Shown in pieces: positions 7,928 through 10,581 of a DNA stretch of 10,581 bases. Where the stretch lies: NCBI GenBank assembly GCA_021787175.1, contig JAJYMF010000356.1, forward strand, positions 1-10,581, in the 5' to 3' direction. The position numbers and the translations under genes were made by a program. Numbering within the stretch: position 1 is the stretch's first letter; every line of letters starts with the position of its first letter. A model generated the notes under the pieces. That model did no database searches. It was not told the DNA's origin and was given only the letters and a program-made list of their open reading frames with translations. The stretch is from Pseudomonadota bacterium. GTDB taxonomy: Bacteria; Pseudomonadota; Gammaproteobacteria; Xanthomonadales; Rhodanobacteraceae.

Positions 7928-8905
7928 ATGGCCTATCGCATCCAGTTCGAACGCCTCGGCGGCCCCGAGGTGCTGGCGCGCGTCGATTGCGAGCCCGGCG
8001 CGCCCGGCGCCGGCGAGCTGCGCCTGCGCCAGCACGCGGTCGGGCTCAACTTCATCGACGTCTACGTGCGCACGGGCCTCTATCCGGTGCCGGTGCTGCC
8101 GTCCTCGCTGGGGACCGAGGGCGCGGCCGTGGTCGAGGCGGTCGGCTCCGGGGTCAGCGGCTTCAAGCCCGGCGACCGCGTCGCCTACGCCACCGGCCCG
8201 CTGGGCGCCTACGGCGACGTGCGCGTGATGCCGGCGGCGCACGTGGTGCACCTGCCCGAGGGCATCAGCTTCGAGCAGGGCGCGGCGATCATGCTCAAGG
8301 GCCTGACCGTGTGGTACCTGCTGCGCAAGACGCATCGCGCGCAGGCCGGCGAGACGGTGCTGTGGCACGCCGCGGCCGGCGGCGTCGGCCTGCTGGCCTG
8401 CCAGTGGGCCAGGGCGCTGGGCGTGCGCCTGATCGGCGTCGCCGGTTCCGCCGCCAAGGCCGGGCTGGCGCGCACGCACGGCGCCTGGGCAGTGATCGAC
8501 TCCAGCCGCGAGAACGTCGTCCAGCGCGTGCTGGAGCTGACCGAAGGCCGCAAGCTGCCGGTGGTCTACGACTCGGTCGGCAAGGCGACGTGGGAGACCT
8601 CGCTCGACTGCCTCGCACCATTCGGGCTGATGGTCAGCTTCGGCAACGCGTCCGGTCCGGTCAGCGGCGTCAACCTCGGCATCCTCGCGCAGAAGGGCTC
8701 GCTCTACGTCACCCGTCCGACGCTCGGCACCTACGTCGCCCGGCGCGACCAGCTGGAAGAGGGCAGTCGCGAGCTGTTCGAGCAGGTGCTGTCGGGCGCG
8801 GTCAAGGTTGAGATCGGCCAGCGCTTCGCTCTGGCCGACGCCGGCAAGGCGCATGCCGCGCTGGAGTCGCGTGCCACCACCGGGTCGACGGTGCTGGTGC
8901 CGTGA
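7928..8905 (+). CDS. qorA: NADPH:quinone oxidoreductase, QorA type
   Basis: Zinc-independent medium-chain reductase that reduces quinones with NADPH in the cytoplasm. The 325-aa product matches E. coli QorA closely in remembered motifs. NFIDVYVRTGLYP (41-53) and LGTEGA (61-66) lie in the catalytic fold. The Rossmann glycine motif AAAGGVGLLACQWA is at 148-161. YDSVGK (214-219), MVSFGN (235-240) and the stretch VNLGILAQKGSLYVTRP (248-264) follow. It has no zinc-binding Cys/His set, as expected for this branch. The start has AGGAGA (7915-7920) 7 bases ahead; an in-frame ATG at 7874 lacks a ribosome site and adds an unrelated N-terminus. A GC-rich hairpin (7877-7907) lies just before the ribosome site. 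ridA-like follows 24 bp downstream, probably in the same operon. Confidence 0.95.
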   Translation: MAYRIQFERLGGPEVLARVDCEPGAPGAGELRLRQHAVGLNFIDVYVRTGLYPVPVLPSSLGTEGAAVVEAVGSGVSGFKPGDRVAYATGPLGAYGDVRVMPAAHVVHLPEGISFEQGAAIMLKGLTVWYLLRKTHRAQAGETVLWHAAAGGVGLLACQWARALGVRLIGVAGSAAKAGLARTHGAWAVIDSSRENVVQRVLELTEGRKLPVVYDSVGKATWETSLDCLAPFGLMVSFGNASGPVSGVNLGILAQKGSLYVTRPTLGTYVARRDQLEEGSRELFEQVLSGAVKVEIGQRFALADAGKAHAALESRATTGSTVLVP

Positions 8906-8929
8906 GACCGCGCGCAGCAGGACGCTGAC

Positions 8930-9322
8930 ATGACCACCCGCCGCTGGATCAGCTCGGGATCGCGCTACGAGCAGGAGGTCGGCTACGCCCGCGCGGTGGT
9001 GGACGACGAATGGATCTTCGTCTCCGGCACCACCGGCTTCGACTACCACACGATGACGATCGCACCGGACATCGTCGCGCAGGCGCGGCAGTGCCTGGCC
9101 AACATCGCCGCGGCGCTGGCCGAGGCCGGCGTATCGCTGGACGATGTGGTGCGGGTGACCTACATCCTGCCCGACGCGACGGAGTTCGAGGCCTGCTGGC
9201 CGCTGCTGCGCGAGGCGTTCGGCCGGGCGCGCCCGGCGGCGACGATGCTGTCGGCGGGGCTGCTCGACCCGCGCATGCGCATCGAGATCGAGGTGACCGC
9301 GCGCCGCCACGCCGACGGTTGA
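8930..9322 (+). CDS. RidA-family (YjgF/YER057c/UK114) protein without the catalytic arginine
   Basis: Small cytoplasmic protein of 130 aa that should form the RidA trimer. Family features seen: VSGTTGFDY (31-39) in the loop where canonical RidA has SGQ, the helix with QARQCLANIAAALAEAG (51-67), then DDVVRVTYILPD (71-82) and the terminal strand IEIEVTARR (118-126). Canonical RidA hydrolyses reactive enamines with an arginine in the P-A-R motif; here the same place reads RPAATM (101-106), with Ala104 where Arg is expected. It thus belongs to a Rid subfamily that lacks this residue, and imine deaminase activity should not be assumed. CAGGA (8918-8922) lies 7 bases before the ATG. It follows qorA by 24 bp. 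The substrate is unknown. Confidence 0.88.
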   Translation: MTTRRWISSGSRYEQEVGYARAVVDDEWIFVSGTTGFDYHTMTIAPDIVAQARQCLANIAAALAEAGVSLDDVVRVTYILPDATEFEACWPLLREAFGRARPAATMLSAGLLDPRMRIEIEVTARRHADG

Positions 9323-9326
9323 GCAG

Positions 9327-9361
9327 CGCAAGGCCGGGCTGGCGAGCCCAGCGCTTTTGCG
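9327..9361 (+). terminator. Stem-loop after the ridA-like gene, possible terminator
   Basis: GGGCT (9336-9340) and AGCCC (9345-9349) form a tight hairpin with a GGCG loop. Outside it CGCAA (9327-9331) can pair with TTGCG (9357-9361). A short TTTT (9355-9358) lies on the 3' side. It starts 5 bases past the stop of the ridA-like gene, so it may end the qorA operon before the converging dps gene. The rest of the gap to 9491 holds a second weak GGGC/GCCC hairpin (9399-9411) followed by CCTTTT and no gene. Confidence 0.45.
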
Positions 9362-9491
9362 TGGTCCGCGGATCCTGCGTTTCGCGGTATCGCAGGGTGG
9401 GCAGGAAGCCCGACGCTCCTTTTCGCCGATTGCGGTGCGTGTCCGCCCGGCCTGCAGCGCATCGACCTCGATCCCGCGCGAAGGCGGCGCG

Positions 9492-9959
9492 CTATTTCAG
9501 CAGCGAGCGCAGCATCCAGGCGGTCTTCTCGTGCGCCTCCATGCGCTGGGTGACCAGATCCGCCGTCGGCTGGTCATCGGCCTTGTCGGCGGCGCGGAAG
9601 GTTTCGCGTGCGGTGCGCGCGGCGGTTTCGTGGCCCTCGACCAGCTGCTCGACCATCGCCTTCCACTCCGGCACGCCGGTTTCTTCCTTGATCGCGGTCA
9701 GCTTGCCGAACTGCGAGTAGGAGCCGGGTGCGACCACGTCCAGCGCGCGGATGCGCTCGGCGATCAGGTCGGCGGCGGTCCACAGCTCGACGTACTGGGT
9801 CTCGAACATCAGGTGCAGGGTGTTGAACATCGACCCGGTGACGTTCCAGTGGAAGCTGTGGGTCTTCAGGTACAGCGAGTAGGTGTCGGCCAGCAGGCGC
9901 GAAAGCTGCCTGGCGATGGCTTCGCGGTCCTTCCTGGCAATGCCGATATCGATGGCCAT
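9492..9959 (-). CDS. dps: Dps-type mini-ferritin (DNA-protecting iron-oxidising protein)
   Basis: Forms a 12-subunit shell that oxidises Fe(II) with peroxide and stores the iron, shielding DNA from oxidative damage. The product has 155 aa. The ferroxidase ligands of the family are present at the correct spacing: H37 (in SFHWNV), H49 (TLHLMFETQY), D64 and E68 (DLIAERIRALD). W38 beside the first His is also typical. The N-terminal tail is short with few lysines, so DNA binding through the tail, as in E. coli Dps, is doubtful. The start was placed at the ATG with AGGAG 7 bases upstream (9967-9971 on the plus strand); the open frame extends to 10085, but the added residues are low-quality and unrelated. 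It converges on the ridA-like gene and diverges from hrpA. OxyR control is common in the family, but I see no site I can defend. Confidence 0.95.
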   Translation of the reverse strand: MAIDIGIARKDREAIARQLSRLLADTYSLYLKTHSFHWNVTGSMFNTLHLMFETQYVELWTAADLIAERIRALDVVAPGSYSQFGKLTAIKEETGVPEWKAMVEQLVEGHETAARTARETFRAADKADDQPTADLVTQRMEAHEKTAWMLRSLLK

Positions 9960-10049
9960 GGCGATGCTCCTGGGATGGGAACCGCAAGCGTAGCGCCGGC
10001 CTGCACCGGGAGGAAATCGTCGCAGCCGATGCCGGCGATAACGCGCGGC

Positions 10050-10055
10050 TATGAT
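10050..10055 (+). promoter_or_regulatory. Possible -10 element for hrpA
   Basis: TATGAT lies 31 bases before the chosen hrpA ATG, in the 127-bp gap between the divergent dps and hrpA starts. No good -35 hexamer is seen 16-18 bp upstream. The 8-base word GCGCGGCT occurs twice here (10043-10050 and 10056-10063). A promoter for dps must lie in the same gap but was not recognised. Confidence 0.3.
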
Positions 10056-10086
10056 GCGCGGCTGCATGCATGATCCCGAGTCCACG

Positions 10087-10581
10087 ATGGCACGACCCGA
10101 CGCGGCGCTGACGACGCTGCGCGCGGCGCTGGGCGGCGTGTGCAGCCGCGACTACGCGCGCCTGCTGGGGCGCTGGCGCGGACTGGCGCGGATGCCGGAT
10201 TCCGCGCGACTGGCCGCGCTCGCCGCCGATGTCGCGGCCTCGGCCGCACGCCGCGCCGCGCGCGTTGCTGCCAAGCCTGTGATCCGCCTCGACGAGGGGC
10301 TGCCGATCACGGCGCGCGCGCAGGAGATCATCGATCTGATCCGCAGCCATCAAGTGCTGGTGATCGCCGGCGAGACCGGCTCCGGCAAGACCACCCAGCT
10401 GCCCAAGCTGTGTCTGGCGGCGGGCCGCGGCGAGGCCGGGCTGATCGGCTGCACGCAGCCGCGGCGGCTGGCCGCGCGCGCGGTAGCGCGCCGCGTCGCG
10501 GCCGAACTGGGCAGCGAGATCGGCGGCCTGGTCGGCTTCCAGGTGCGCTTCAACGAGCAGGTCGGCGAACGCGCCCTGGTC
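10087..10581 (+). CDS. hrpA: ATP-dependent RNA helicase HrpA, N-terminal part (runs off the window)
   Basis: DEAH-box RNA helicase of about 1,300 aa in related bacteria; in E. coli HrpA acts in mRNA processing and rescue of stalled ribosomes. The first 165 codons are present and open to the edge. Seen: a basic, Ala/Arg-rich N-terminal segment (1-70), Walker A GETGSGKT (95-102), and motif Ia TQPRRLAARAVARRVA (123-138). FQVRFNEQVGE follows (about 152-162). The DEAH box and helicase C domain lie beyond the window. The ATG at 10087 was chosen because a matching basic N-terminus follows; in-frame ATGs at 10051, 10054 and 10066 also exist before a stop at 10039, and none has a strong ribosome site. 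Identification is firm from the motif set; the exact start is not. Confidence 0.93.
   Translation, partial: MARPDAALTTLRAALGGVCSRDYARLLGRWRGLARMPDSARLAALAADVAASAARRAARVAAKPVIRLDEGLPITARAQEIIDLIRSHQVLVIAGETGSGKTTQLPKLCLAAGRGEAGLIGCTQPRRLAARAVARRVAAELGSEIGGLVGFQVRFNEQVGERALV

Noticed and set aside
7754..9331. 525-codon minus-strand frame over qorA and the ridA-like gene
   Set aside because: Antisense to two well-supported genes and without recognisable motifs.

Overview
The window is GC-rich chromosomal DNA, most likely from a gammaproteobacterium of the Xanthomonadales (Xanthomonadaceae or Rhodanobacteraceae). The main hint is the N-terminal part of HrpA at the right edge, which reads like xanthomonad HrpA as I remember it. 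QorA and Dps of ordinary proteobacterial type and the very GC-rich third codon positions agree with this. The assignment is from memory of family sequences, not from a search.

Left part (1-4086): the window opens inside a Cu(I)-exporting P1B-type ATPase (CopA) that lacks its N-terminal metal-binding region because of the window edge. Its last codons and stop lie inside the first unit of a 37-bp tandem repeat. About 450 bp without a gene follow, built from pieces of a dispersed intergenic repeat family. Then comes a minus-strand gene for an OprB-type outer-membrane porin. The porin is bracketed by two perfect 30-bp inverted copies of the same repeat family (2237-2266 and 3834-3863).

Middle part (4047-7813, plus strand): a metal-resistance block. 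An AT-rich promoter with a 7-bp inverted repeat leads into chrB (chromate-sensing regulator) and chrA (chromate efflux), which overlap by 4 bp. After 135 bp containing a strong hairpin come a small secreted type-1-like cupredoxin and a secreted YncE/YVTN-like beta-propeller, again overlapping by 4 bp (ATGA). I do not recognise the cupredoxin-propeller pair as a standard part of chr operons. It is the best candidate here for an undescribed function: a periplasmic copper-dependent redox or metal-handling pair next to chromate efflux.

Right part (7814-10581): ordinary genes. A quinone oxidoreductase (qorA) is followed 24 bp later by a RidA-family protein that lacks the catalytic arginine of canonical RidA. 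A minus-strand Dps converges on it. The start of the RNA helicase gene hrpA is divergent from dps and runs off the window.

Common thread: CopA, ChrBA, the cupredoxin and Dps all deal with metals or the oxidative stress that metals cause, so the window reads as a metal-stress neighbourhood next to housekeeping genes. No tRNA, rRNA, CRISPR array, transposase or integrase was seen.
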